A stretch of DNA of 54,677 bases, taken from Bacteroidia bacterium (lineage in GTDB: Bacteria > Bacteroidota > Bacteroidia > Chitinophagales > Saprospiraceae). A program made the translations under genes and the position numbers. The stretch spans positions 1 to 54,677 of the forward strand of contig JAUILF010000005.1 in assembly GCA_030433135.1 (NCBI GenBank), read 5' to 3'. Of the stretch, positions 34,362-44,218 are shown one piece after another. Position 1 is the stretch's first letter, and each line of letters starts with the position of its first letter. The notes beneath the pieces are model-generated. The model was not told the origin of the DNA. It made no database searches and saw only the letters and a program-made list of their open reading frames with translations.

Positions 34362-36080
34362 ATGAGTGAAAAAGCATTTAAGAAATATTTTGAAACTGAA
34401 AACCTTAAACTTGCTTACTACAGAATAGTATGTTGGCCGGAACGTTTGGTAAAGGACCGTTTTGGAATTCATGCATTTGGTGCTCACCTTGACAAAAACC
34501 TAAAACAGCTTTCGGAAAAACTCATTTCTGGAGATTACTTTCCACAGCGAGCATTCAAATACTACGAACCTAAATCATCAGGAACACAAAGAACAAAAAC
34601 GCTTTTGATGATTGAAGATGCTTTGGTTTATCAGGCAATAGCCAATGTGATAGCATCGAGAAGTTATGATTTGTTGGCAGAGAATGATGATTTTGTTTAC
34701 GGATCTGTGTTAACGCCTGACACGAAAAATGGCCCCGAAATTTTAAATCAAGAAAATCCAAGGTATTTCTTTTTCAAGTTTTGGAGATCGCTATTTGTTA
34801 GATTCAAGAATTCTGTCATCAAGGCAATTGAACAAGACAAAGCAACACACAAGTTCGAAACTGATATTACTGGCTTTTTTGACTCGATACCACATTACAA
34901 CTTGCTTTTAACCCTGAGCACTCACTTCAATGTTGAAGATGAAATCCTTGATTTGCTTTCCGTTTGTCTGAATGCTTGGTCAGGTACAAAAGAAAGCAGC
35001 ACGCCTGGAGTTGGAATCCCCCAAGGCCCTCAGCCATCTTATCTCTTGGCAAATTTGCTTTTATATCCACTAGACAAGCAGTTGATAAGCGAGGCTTTCA
35101 AGTATTATCGCTACATGGACGACATAAAAATTTACGGCTATTCAGAAAGTGAGTTACGGAATGTGTTAGTACTAATTGACAATTATTTAAAGGGTAATGG
35201 CCTTTCCATCAATTCAAAGAAGACTGAGATTACCGCCATTGATGAAGCAAAAGAGGATGAAACAATAAAAGAATTAAGAAGATTTGAAGTTATTGGTAAT
35301 GAATATACAAGTGATGAAGCCATAATTAGCGTACTTTCAGAAGGTGGCTTGGAAAATAATATCATTAAAACTTTGCTGGGACTAAGTGATCAATCACCTG
35401 AGGAGCATGATGAAAATGATGCAAAAAAGCAGATAGAGAACATCACCGATCCGGATAAAATCATAGCATTTTGGGAAAGGGAAATCAGTGATGTTGAAAA
35501 AGAATTGCCAAGTCTTTTCAAAATAGATTCATTGGAATTGACCGACCCTGAAAACACGGATGACATTGATTTTATCCGACTAAGTGCCAAATACGGAACC
35601 GCATTACGTTCGCTATCAGAATACAAGCAAGTAAATGCATCTGTAGAGCTACTTCCTTACTGGCTTTTTGCTTTAAAGAAATTCTACTGGAGAGCCAGTA
35701 ATTATGTCTTGACACTACAGTATTACAAAGGAAATAAAATGCTAAAAGCAGAACTTATAAACATTCATCTAGCCGATAGGAACTATGAGTGCTATCGCTA
35801 CCATATTGTCACTTGTCTTACTTACAATTTTGAATACTCTGACAAAGAGCTAAGGATGTTTTTTAAATATCTGAAGTCGGAAAATTCGGAATTGGTTCGC
35901 TACGCCTTGTATTGCATGCTTATCAAACATTCTGACGACCAGCAATTACAATCAACACTTAGAGTAGAATTAAGTAAAGAATTAAATAGCTACTTAAAGT
36001 TAATTACTCTTGACTATTGGAAACGAGATACACATCATGTGAACACAATGAACGAACTTGTTAAACAAATGGGATTATGA
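34362..36080 (+). CDS. reverse transcriptase of the unknown-group (DRT/Abi-like) type
   Basis: The first 320 residues form a reverse-transcriptase palm. Landmarks are KFETDITGFFDSI (motif A), GIPQGPQPSYLLAN (motif B), YRYMDDIKIYG with the catalytic pair at about 253-254 (motif C), and a following NSKKTEI (motif D). The thumb is replaced by a long helical C-terminal half (about 330-570) that looks like alpha-helical repeats, as in the class of defence reverse transcriptases related to AbiK/Abi-P2. Retron hallmarks are absent. It overlaps the HEPN-like gene by ATGA, so the two are translated together. It should make DNA, possibly without a conventional template. Confidence 0.8.
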   Translation: MSEKAFKKYFETENLKLAYYRIVCWPERLVKDRFGIHAFGAHLDKNLKQLSEKLISGDYFPQRAFKYYEPKSSGTQRTKTLLMIEDALVYQAIANVIASRSYDLLAENDDFVYGSVLTPDTKNGPEILNQENPRYFFFKFWRSLFVRFKNSVIKAIEQDKATHKFETDITGFFDSIPHYNLLLTLSTHFNVEDEILDLLSVCLNAWSGTKESSTPGVGIPQGPQPSYLLANLLLYPLDKQLISEAFKYYRYMDDIKIYGYSESELRNVLVLIDNYLKGNGLSINSKKTEITAIDEAKEDETIKELRRFEVIGNEYTSDEAIISVLSEGGLENNIIKTLLGLSDQSPEEHDENDAKKQIENITDPDKIIAFWEREISDVEKELPSLFKIDSLELTDPENTDDIDFIRLSAKYGTALRSLSEYKQVNASVELLPYWLFALKKFYWRASNYVLTLQYYKGNKMLKAELINIHLADRNYECYRYHIVTCLTYNFEYSDKELRMFFKYLKSENSELVRYALYCMLIKHSDDQQLQSTLRVELSKELNSYLKLITLDYWKRDTHHVNTMNELVKQMGL

Positions 36081-36712
36081 AGTTTACGGAATTAAGAAAT
36101 ACCATGCAGTCTTTTTCCGGTGCTTCAACTCCGGATTATCAACTTGCTTATATCACCTCAGAGGTTAAAGACCTACTCAATGGGCTGAATAATCAATTTA
36201 TAGAGTACCTGACAAAAGATATAACCAATACCGAGCTTCCGTTTAACTTGCAGCAATGGCTGGGTTCGCCTTACTATCAGTCTTCCAATGAAAATGCAAA
36301 AGACTGCCTGGAATATTGTCCTACAGTAAAACATATCTGGGGTAGAAAAATCAAAAGCTGGACAGACAGCGCACTGAAGAGTTATGACAATTTTTTACTC
36401 AAGTATGTACAAATTGATAAAGGTGAATCCGTTCACAAAACATACTCAGGTCTCAAAGAAACCGATGTGTACAATCACCTGATTGCAAAAGGTGGTGTGG
36501 AACAAGAAATTGGACAAAACTTTAAAAGTATATACCAAATAAGATCGGTTTTCCAGCATATTCAAGCAGAGGAAAAAGATGGCATTCGGGTACCGAAAAG
36601 AATTTCAAATTCTCAGTGCAACAAATGGAGAGATGTAATTATACAGTGTTTTAAACTTTCCTTAATTGCTTTATGTAATCTTATTCTTGAAGATGAAAGT
36701 AAATCAAGTTAA
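36077..36712 (+). CDS. HEPN-like protein coupled to the reverse transcriptase
   Basis: The 211-residue all-helical protein contains R156-S-V-F-Q-H161, the Rx4H signature of HEPN ribonucleases, in the helix IYQIRSVFQHIQAEEK. There is no signal peptide or membrane segment. Coupling through ATGA at 36077-36080 ties it to the reverse transcriptase, so it is the probable effector or regulator. A toxic RNase unleashed or restrained by the DNA product of the reverse transcriptase is a sensible model. The HEPN assignment rests on the motif and helical content only. Confidence 0.55.
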   Translation: MKFTELRNTMQSFSGASTPDYQLAYITSEVKDLLNGLNNQFIEYLTKDITNTELPFNLQQWLGSPYYQSSNENAKDCLEYCPTVKHIWGRKIKSWTDSALKSYDNFLLKYVQIDKGESVHKTYSGLKETDVYNHLIAKGGVEQEIGQNFKSIYQIRSVFQHIQAEEKDGIRVPKRISNSQCNKWRDVIIQCFKLSLIALCNLILEDESKSS

Positions 36713-36774
36713 ATCGGAAATTAAAAAACAAAGTTTCTTACGTTAATAAAAAGTCTTAATTACTTCAGTCGCTT

Positions 36775-39700
36775 ATGCAGTTCAAGTTACCAAAGCCGAA
36801 TCACGAGTATAAGGCAATCCTAAAGGATTACTGGGGAGTAGACATAGATAGGGATGAATTAATTGGGAAGTATTCACCATATAGGAATGGCACACAAGGT
36901 TTTTTTTCTAATTGCACAACTATTGATGGTAAACCGTTGAAATATCCGGATGATAAATTTCCCTTACGCATTCTGATATGGGCTAATCCTCTTAGAATAT
37001 TAAAATCGGGAGGGACATATAAATTTAAAGTTCAGTTTGCAGCGTTAGATAAGAGAATACAATTAAATCCTTTTTTGTTAGTAACTCAAAGGGATTGCGT
37101 TATTTCACTGGATGGTACAAATGGGTTAGAAAAGAATCAACCATTAAATGGTAGTGAAGATTCAAAAGATATTTCAAGTTTAGATTCTGTCATTAATGAT
37201 ATTTATAATGAAAAGCTCAATCAAAACAATCCGTATAATGTAATTGACATTGCAGAGGCGGTGGAGGCTTTGGCAATTGATATATATTCTGAAAATAAGA
37301 GATTCATCTATGAGTTAATTCAAAATGCAGATGATGCGGCAGTAGTAGATCAATCAGAATTGATGATTGAAGTAAAATCTGGTTTTGTTGTTTTGTCGCA
37401 CAATGGTAAACCATTTGACGAAAGAGATTTGAGGGGTTTATGTGGCATTGGAAGAGGAACAAAGAGAGATGATGAAGCTAAAACAGGATATAAAGGTATT
37501 GGCTTCAAATCAGTTTTTGGCCAGCAGGATGGATTGGTATATGTAAAAACAAATGACCTGTTATTTAGATTTGATAGGGATCACATACTTCAAAACGGAT
37601 GGAACCCAAGATGGGGTATTCAGAAAAACTGGGAAAAAACCAATCAAACAAAGTTTAAATCACCGTGGCAGCTAATTCCAATATTATCTGATTCTGCAAA
37701 CAATGCTGATGTTGATCTGATATTAAAATCTGAAGAATTTACTGTAAAAACAGCAATTAAAATACGAGATGAAAGCGAATTGGCTCGTGACATTAATGAA
37801 TTATTTTCAGATGCACGATTCCTTTTATTCCTGCGTAAAATACATAAGGTTACTTTAGTTCATGGTACTCATAAATTATGCATCAAAAAGGAATCTGATG
37901 ATGATATTCCTGGCATACTTTCACTCTTTAAAAATGACAATAACATTTCCAACTGGTATTTAAGAACAGGTAGATACCCTATTCCACAAGATATAAAGAA
38001 GGAACTACAGGAGGATATTAAGTCACCTAAAAAGTTGCAGGAAATGATTCGTGCCGAATTATCTTTTGCTTTTAAATTAGAGGCCGACCTGAAGTCCATT
38101 AGTTTATTGCCCAGCAATGATAGCTGCATTTTCACATACCTTCCAACATCTGTAAGCGAATTTGGATTCCCGTTTCTTGTTAATAGTAATTTCTTAGTAG
38201 ATGCTGGTAGAGAAAAATTGCATAAGGACCGAGTTTGGAATAAATGGCTTTTTAAAGTTATTGGTTGGGAATTAATCAAATGTTGTGCTGAATTTGCAGC
38301 ATCAGTTGATTTTAAAAAGGACTATTTAGAAATTCTATTAACTGACTATTTGCCTGAATCAGACCCACTAAAAATATGGTTTAATGAAGGCTTGAAGATT
38401 GGGTTTGAAAAAGTGGCTTTTATTCTTAATAACGAGAATCAGCTTGTTAAGATTTCGGATATTATCATCGACGAAGTAGAAATATTAACTAAGAAAATTA
38501 TTCCAATACAATTTATTACCCAGTTTATTAATTCTAATTACGGTTTGCTTGGAATTGCCGAACAGAATATTTTACAAGTATTTACAGGTTCTGATAAGTT
38601 GAAACATTTTGGGGCAAAGGCTTTCTCTCAATCTGATTTAAAAATATTTCTTCAATCAAAATCTTTTCTTTTAAACCATCAAATTGATTGTAATTATAGG
38701 TTGCTAAAATATTTAAAGCAGCTTGATACAAACGATTTAAGTGGTGAGTGGAATTACATTATCAGGAATAATTCTTTTATTTATACAAATGAAAATACCC
38801 TTGAAAAAATACCTTTGGTTTGTTTCCCTGTAACAACATTTGTAACTGAGTTTGGGTCAACAAATACATTAATAGATCAAGAGCTTTATAATTCTTTTTC
38901 AGATGATATAGATATTATTGATTGGTTAAAATTATTTGGCGTTAAGGAGCCTTCTGAAATAGCTTACTTGGAGAAGGAAATAATAGGCAAAATTGATTCT
39001 TGTATCAATTACGCCAACTTCAGGGATGTTTCCGAGTTTATTTTAAAATTACATGCTGCAAAGGAAATACAGGAAGTTCATTATAATGGGCTCAGAGATT
39101 TGCCACTGAAATCAAATAATGGCTGGGCTAAAGCAAAGGATTGTTTTCTACCTGCTGCTTATAACCCGGTTATTGATTTTTCTTTAAATATCAATGGCCT
39201 TACTACTGTTTCGGCAGAGTATGTTGGCAGGTATAATGCCTATGAATGGAAAACCCTATTTGTTGCAATTGGTGTCGCAGATGATATAAATATATTAACC
39301 AATTATAAAATACAGAATACTGATGATGAATTTGGTGGTCTGTTTTTTACTACTGCTGTTGCATATGGGAAAGAGGGTCACACATATCCACATTTGGTAA
39401 ATACCAACCTTCCTCAAAACTATCCTGCTTATATTACATATTTCTCTTTCCTAACCAAAACAACTCAGTTTAAATTTTCTTCAATATTTTGGGAGAGATT
39501 GATTTCAAAATACAGCCTTTCAATGGAACCCAACTCGACCATGAATAATAGTCATGGCCCCACTCGTGAAGCAAGGGTTTATAAATTAAATTCAACAGTT
39601 CTTAAATCAATTGACTTAATGCGTTGGGGGAATTATGAAAGTAATAGAGTTTGCATCCCTTCATTTATATTCTGGTATCTCAAGTCAAAGCAATGTATTC

Positions 39701-41370
39701 CTACAAATAAGAAAACTTGTCTTTTGGCTTCTGATGTTTTTACCAATTCGGATAAGATAATAGAATTGGGTGGAGAGTACATTCCAATTATCCAGGTTTC
39801 TAAAGTTCTTTCTAAAGAGTGGATACAATTAATTGGCTTGAAATCAAAATTGACATTAGCAGATATGCTAAACATACTCTCTTCAATCAACAACGACACG
39901 AATGCGAAAGGATTTTTTAAAAGAGACAATATTAGGAGGGTAGGCTTGTTGTATAACGAAATTATTAATGGTCTAAATGAATTAACAATTCAGGAAGAAG
40001 AGGAAATCAAAGATTGGGCGAAAAAAAGTAAATTCTTATGCAATGATTTTGTTTCGAGAAAGAACTCGGAAATAATTTGGTTGCGAATTGAAGGTTTTAA
40101 TGAATATAATGATAAAATACCGTCCATATTAATTCCTAAGAACGTAAATGTAGACTATAAAGTAGAAAAGTTATTTTCATTATTTGGGGTTCCCATTGTT
40201 GATAAATGTGATTATAAAGTGAAGGAGGAAGAGGAAGATGTAAAACTATCAATCAAAATATTAGAATTTCTGCCATCACTGTCATTAATACTTCGTTCAA
40301 GAATGAAGATTAAGGACGAAGAAGATTATCTCAACAAAGCATATAAAAGTGTTGAAAATTTCAAGTTCTACATTTGTAAAGAGATTCTTTTGATTTTAAA
40401 TTATGGAGATATTGAAATTAGAGGTTCAAGCGTAAAATATTATTTATCAGACGAAGGATTTTATTTTACAAATAGTTGGCAAAATCCGCTTGAACGATTT
40501 ATTATATCACATTATTTAGCATCTTTCTTAAAGTGTAATGGATTGGAACAGGAAATCCAATTACTCTTGGAGCTTCCTGATTTTCAAGTAAACGAGTATC
40601 TGGAATCAGTCGGCCTCAGTTTAGAAATGGTTAAGTCCTTACCCATTTACGCCTCTATTCAGGAAAATGTTATTTCCTTAAAAGAATCGATTCGCCCAAG
40701 CAAGTCAAGACAAGCTAATTCATCAGCTCAATTTAATGGTTCGGATAAAGAAGACAATTCAGCAAAAGTTAATTATCAGGATACTGGGGCTAAAAAGGAT
40801 AAGGATGAAACAGAATGTGATTTCATAAAAGAAGTTGAAAACTTTATTAGCTCCGAGTTAGAGAATACGGAATGGGCTCAACACATTCCGGAATTGAAGA
40901 ACATTTTGGAACTTTCTAAAAGTCATCCAAAGGAAATGCAGAAACTATACAATTTGATAGCCAAGTTGAAGTTAGCTAAGGCGACAATAATTCAATTTGA
41001 TACAGCAGACAAGGACTTTAACCAGTTGATAAACGGAAACGAAAAGTATTTTGTACATAGTGCAAGAGGCTCATTTGCGTATATACATACGAATGAAATT
41101 TTACGAATGCGAGATGAAGGGTTTAAAATGGCATTGGATTTTGGTTCAAAGACCCCAATAAAAATATACCAAACAGCCGAAGAAATATTGAGCCTGAACA
41201 CAAATCATTTGCTTGCTTATCAATATAAAAAAGCTATGGACGATTTATTTGATTTCTGCGAACATAATCGAGATGCGAATAAACACCTGCTAGTGATTGA
41301 TAGGGATAATTCCAGAGAGAAATCAAATGACATATTTAAACTGCTAAACCCTGACGATGATTATCAATAG
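36775..41370 (+). CDS. large HSP90/sacsin-like (GHKL) ATPase
   Basis: At 1531 residues this is the largest protein in the window. After about 150 residues of unfamiliar beta-rich sequence comes a GHKL ATP-binding fold: ELIQNADDA (about 181-189, N box), VVLSHNGKPF (G1) and TGYKGIGFKSVF (about 238-249, G2). This is the sacsin/NOV type found in plants and in bacterial defence loci. The long middle is unrecognised. The last 130 residues form a compact helical domain (FVHSARGSFAYIH and LLAYQYKKAMDDLF). The final 14 bases overlap the SF1 helicase gene, so the two act together. ATP-dependent clamping or sensing is inferred. Confidence 0.8.
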   Translation: MQFKLPKPNHEYKAILKDYWGVDIDRDELIGKYSPYRNGTQGFFSNCTTIDGKPLKYPDDKFPLRILIWANPLRILKSGGTYKFKVQFAALDKRIQLNPFLLVTQRDCVISLDGTNGLEKNQPLNGSEDSKDISSLDSVINDIYNEKLNQNNPYNVIDIAEAVEALAIDIYSENKRFIYELIQNADDAAVVDQSELMIEVKSGFVVLSHNGKPFDERDLRGLCGIGRGTKRDDEAKTGYKGIGFKSVFGQQDGLVYVKTNDLLFRFDRDHILQNGWNPRWGIQKNWEKTNQTKFKSPWQLIPILSDSANNADVDLILKSEEFTVKTAIKIRDESELARDINELFSDARFLLFLRKIHKVTLVHGTHKLCIKKESDDDIPGILSLFKNDNNISNWYLRTGRYPIPQDIKKELQEDIKSPKKLQEMIRAELSFAFKLEADLKSISLLPSNDSCIFTYLPTSVSEFGFPFLVNSNFLVDAGREKLHKDRVWNKWLFKVIGWELIKCCAEFAASVDFKKDYLEILLTDYLPESDPLKIWFNEGLKIGFEKVAFILNNENQLVKISDIIIDEVEILTKKIIPIQFITQFINSNYGLLGIAEQNILQVFTGSDKLKHFGAKAFSQSDLKIFLQSKSFLLNHQIDCNYRLLKYLKQLDTNDLSGEWNYIIRNNSFIYTNENTLEKIPLVCFPVTTFVTEFGSTNTLIDQELYNSFSDDIDIIDWLKLFGVKEPSEIAYLEKEIIGKIDSCINYANFRDVSEFILKLHAAKEIQEVHYNGLRDLPLKSNNGWAKAKDCFLPAAYNPVIDFSLNINGLTTVSAEYVGRYNAYEWKTLFVAIGVADDINILTNYKIQNTDDEFGGLFFTTAVAYGKEGHTYPHLVNTNLPQNYPAYITYFSFLTKTTQFKFSSIFWERLISKYSLSMEPNSTMNNSHGPTREARVYKLNSTVLKSIDLMRWGNYESNRVCIPSFIFWYLKSKQCIPTNKKTCLLASDVFTNSDKIIELGGEYIPIIQVSKVLSKEWIQLIGLKSKLTLADMLNILSSINNDTNAKGFFKRDNIRRVGLLYNEIINGLNELTIQEEEEIKDWAKKSKFLCNDFVSRKNSEIIWLRIEGFNEYNDKIPSILIPKNVNVDYKVEKLFSLFGVPIVDKCDYKVKEEEEDVKLSIKILEFLPSLSLILRSRMKIKDEEDYLNKAYKSVENFKFYICKEILLILNYGDIEIRGSSVKYYLSDEGFYFTNSWQNPLERFIISHYLASFLKCNGLEQEIQLLLELPDFQVNEYLESVGLSLEMVKSLPIYASIQENVISLKESIRPSKSRQANSSAQFNGSDKEDNSAKVNYQDTGAKKDKDETECDFIKEVENFISSELENTEWAQHIPELKNILELSKSHPKEMQKLYNLIAKLKLAKATIIQFDTADKDFNQLINGNEKYFVHSARGSFAYIHTNEILRMRDEGFKMALDFGSKTPIKIYQTAEEILSLNTNHLLAYQYKKAMDDLFDFCEHNRDANKHLLVIDRDNSREKSNDIFKLLNPDDDYQ

Positions 41371-43072
41371 TAACAAGCACATAAATCTTATTCAGGATGA
41401 ATTAACCTATCAAACAAATGAGTTTGAAAAGTTACTTAGGAAACAAGCTGCTAAAATGTTTGTTGATGGTCAACTGTACTTATGCCGGTACCAGGGTTTT
41501 GACGAAGCAAGGGGGAATCTGATTGTTAAGTTCGATCATAAGATATGTTTACCTCCAAGGAAAAACGAATACTTTCAGTGTTTCGTTTCCGAGATGCAGA
41601 ACGATGCGGTGAAAAATTGGGGCGGTTTAACATACAAGGATTTAAGAACAAAAGTTACTGCACAATTTGAATCAAAAACGGTTTTCTTTACTTATGAAAA
41701 GGTTCACTCCATTGTTGGCTTGTCCGGTGTAAAGGTTGAAGATGTCGGAAAATATCAGAAGGATGCATTGGTATTTTTAGCACCAACCGACCCGCCACTA
41801 AATTATCTATTGAATATTCTAAGTTTCTTAAAGGAAACACCTGCAAATTCAAGTGAGATATTGTCATTAGATATTAATGAAGTAAAATGGAACCCTATAC
41901 CATTAGTTGTCAATGAAGATATTGTAACAAATATTCAAACAGATTTTATTCAAAATGAAATAGTCATCATTCAAGGTCCACCCGGAACAGGTAAAACCTA
42001 TCTTATGGCACAACTTTGTAGTGCCTTTATAAAAACAGATTATCGAATATTAGTAACTGCACTAACCAACAGGGCTTTAGTTGAATTAGCGGAAAAAGAG
42101 CATCTGAAAACAGGATTAGCAGAAGGTAAAATATTTAAATCAGCTCTGACTGCCGATGAATCTAAGAACAAGAAAATAAGAGGTATAAAGGCCTTTAAAA
42201 GCCTTAGTCAGCAGAGGCCTCAAATGTTATTGTCTACCTACTACATAATGTCTCAAATTGCTTCAAAAGCAATTGTTGATGATCATTTTGATTACATAAT
42301 TATCGAAGAAGCCAGTCAGGCGTTTTTATCAACGATTGCATTAGCGAGAAAGCTGGGCAAGAAATGCATAATCATAGGCGACATAAAACAGCTTGAACCT
42401 ATTTTTCATAAAGAATATGCACCTGAGGACATAAACTATTACCACTGGATGGTTTGCGGCCTAAAAGCGATTAGTTATTATTTGCCAAATACAAAGCAAT
42501 ACATACTTACCGATTCATACCGGCTAACACAAAACAGTGTTGATGCAACTAACTCATTTTATTCTGGGATGTTAAAGAGCAAATCAGATGCTCAACTTCC
42601 ATTGAACTTCAGTCAGTTTCCATTGCTAAAAAATACATTCCGAAATAATGGGGGTACTTCATTGAAGATGTTTGAGTTACAAGATGGTCGAATACCTTCA
42701 GGCGAGTGCTCTAAATTTATTGTTGAATTGGTTAATGAATTAAAGCAATATAATGCTAAAGCTGAAATTGCTGTATTGGCATTTAACAGGGATACAATTC
42801 GGTTTTTGCAAAAAGAGATTTTTTCCAATTGCTCAAATAAGGAGGATTTATTGGTAGAAACGATAGACAGAATACAAGGCTTAACAACAGATTTTTGTAT
42901 TTTCTTCATACCAACTGAAAGTATACCGTTTGCGTTGCAAATGAACAGGTTTAACGTAGCTACTTCCAGAGCAAGGCTTTGCACATTACTGATTTCAGAT
43001 AGAGACATAATTTACTTTACATCACTTGTGAAAGAGGTTTCAAATTATTTCAAACATATCACTAATTATTGA
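41357..43072 (+). CDS. SF1 (UPF1-like) helicase paired with the HSP90-like ATPase
   Basis: The 571-residue protein is an SF1 helicase of the UPF1/Dna2 branch without extra domains: GPPGTGKT (about 207-214), TNRALVELAEK, IIIEEASQ (about 314-321), IIGDIKQLEPIF, a TIDRIQG motif V region and VATSRARLCTLL. Its first 190 residues are beta-rich, as in the RNA/DNA-binding stalk of this group. The start lies inside the end of the upstream gene. With the HSP90-like ATPase it makes a two-gene module that I cannot match to a named system. Confidence 0.85.
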   Translation: MIINSNKHINLIQDELTYQTNEFEKLLRKQAAKMFVDGQLYLCRYQGFDEARGNLIVKFDHKICLPPRKNEYFQCFVSEMQNDAVKNWGGLTYKDLRTKVTAQFESKTVFFTYEKVHSIVGLSGVKVEDVGKYQKDALVFLAPTDPPLNYLLNILSFLKETPANSSEILSLDINEVKWNPIPLVVNEDIVTNIQTDFIQNEIVIIQGPPGTGKTYLMAQLCSAFIKTDYRILVTALTNRALVELAEKEHLKTGLAEGKIFKSALTADESKNKKIRGIKAFKSLSQQRPQMLLSTYYIMSQIASKAIVDDHFDYIIIEEASQAFLSTIALARKLGKKCIIIGDIKQLEPIFHKEYAPEDINYYHWMVCGLKAISYYLPNTKQYILTDSYRLTQNSVDATNSFYSGMLKSKSDAQLPLNFSQFPLLKNTFRNNGGTSLKMFELQDGRIPSGECSKFIVELVNELKQYNAKAEIAVLAFNRDTIRFLQKEIFSNCSNKEDLLVETIDRIQGLTTDFCIFFIPTESIPFALQMNRFNVATSRARLCTLLISDRDIIYFTSLVKEVSNYFKHITNY

Positions 43073-43483
43073 ATCCTTGGATGATTGAAGATATAGTAAT
43101 GAGACCAAGTATTGGTGTGATATTTAGTATCAAAAAAATAATTGGGGCTATCTTAAAGGTGTAGCCTTAATCCTGGGGTAAACCTTAGGATTAAGAAACT
43201 GGAATTAGAAGAAACTTGTATAATTTAACCCTGTCCTAAAATGGGTAAAGTTACAACATCATTGGTTCTTTGGAACGGGATTCAGTGAAGCATATAGTGC
43301 CGCAGCAGACATCAATGCCACTGCAGATTGTTTTTGGGAGCTGAGGAAGAGGGGAGTGATTTAGTGCTATATGTATCACAGAAAAAATAGGTTTCATATA
43401 TTACTCTTGGCATAAATATTTTTAACAATTTTGATCATAGTGCATATTAGGAATAGGACTGTTCAGCATTATTCGGAAAGCTC
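43073..43483. other. intergenic region with a small gene relic
   Basis: This gap separates the AT-rich block from the next GC-rich gene. It has a TAATCCT...AGGATTA inverted repeat near 43170-43195, which could serve as a terminator, although no T-run follows. It also contains the exonuclease relic listed separately. Nothing else is supported. Confidence 0.4.
43224..43364 (+). pseudogene. relic of a DnaQ-like 3'-5' exonuclease C-terminus
   Basis: An open stretch without a good start encodes about 46 residues ending SAAADINATADCFWELRKRGVI and a stop. The pattern A-x-x-D-x-x-A-T-x-x-CF-x-EL-x-x-RGVI matches the last helix of DnaQ-family exonucleases, in which the aspartate is a metal ligand. 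The rest of the gene is missing, so it is a fragment left by a deletion or insertion at this boundary. Confidence 0.4.
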
Positions 43484-44074
43484 ATGTCACCAAAAGCATC
43501 CTTCGCTACTCCCCGAAAGGAACTCCTGGCCATACTCACTCAAATGAAAAAGATAGAGTCTGCGGCCAGAAAGAAGAACAGTGTCCTTGACGTGACGCTG
43601 TTGGATAGTTACATCCAATTGGTCATTCCCGGAGCGGAATTGAAACTCAGGGCAGTCACTCAGGGCTCAGGCCGGTTCAGTATTCGGTTGTGGTATTTCA
43701 CCTCCTTTATCCGGGATGATCGAAAAAAGGAAATCCTATGTTATCTGGATGAAAACAGACTAACCAATGGTAATCGGACCATTGCAGCCCAAACTACTTT
43801 CTTTGAGTCAGATGCAGTCTTACGCACAATCGATCTACCGGCCAACTACACCCAAATGGATCTGATGAGAGTGGCGCTTTCTGGGCGGTATACACCAGAG
43901 GAAATTGCCTTCAGCAAATTGGATACTGCAACAAAGCAGGCAGTCCAGGAGGCCATTTCCGATGTGGACAGAGTCTCCCTCATTCTGTCAAAATATGGGT
44001 TGGATCGCACCCAGGTGAATAAGGTTCTTTTGGATTATCTGGCAGCAGATCAGGCTTCTTCTTTTCAAGATTGA
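43484..44074 (+). CDS. hypothetical protein, 196 aa
   Basis: The family is not recognised. The protein has a basic N-terminus (PKASFATPRKEL), a beta-rich middle (about 40-85) and a helical end. There is no signal peptide or membrane segment. Composition is GC-richer than the preceding block, so it belongs to the backbone. It converges on the macro-domain gene with a 145-base gap. Confidence 0.6.
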   Translation: MSPKASFATPRKELLAILTQMKKIESAARKKNSVLDVTLLDSYIQLVIPGAELKLRAVTQGSGRFSIRLWYFTSFIRDDRKKEILCYLDENRLTNGNRTIAAQTTFFESDAVLRTIDLPANYTQMDLMRVALSGRYTPEEIAFSKLDTATKQAVQEAISDVDRVSLILSKYGLDRTQVNKVLLDYLAADQASSFQD

Positions 44075-44218
44075 TGGGTCATCCCTGGTTCTGTCTCCTT
44101 ACTGTCTTCCAGTATCACTGTTAGATCCGGTAACATGGCGACCGGTTGCTTCCTTCGTCCTTGCACCTGTACATTCGGTTGGTTATATCATCGCATGGAA
44201 AAATATAAATTACTATGC

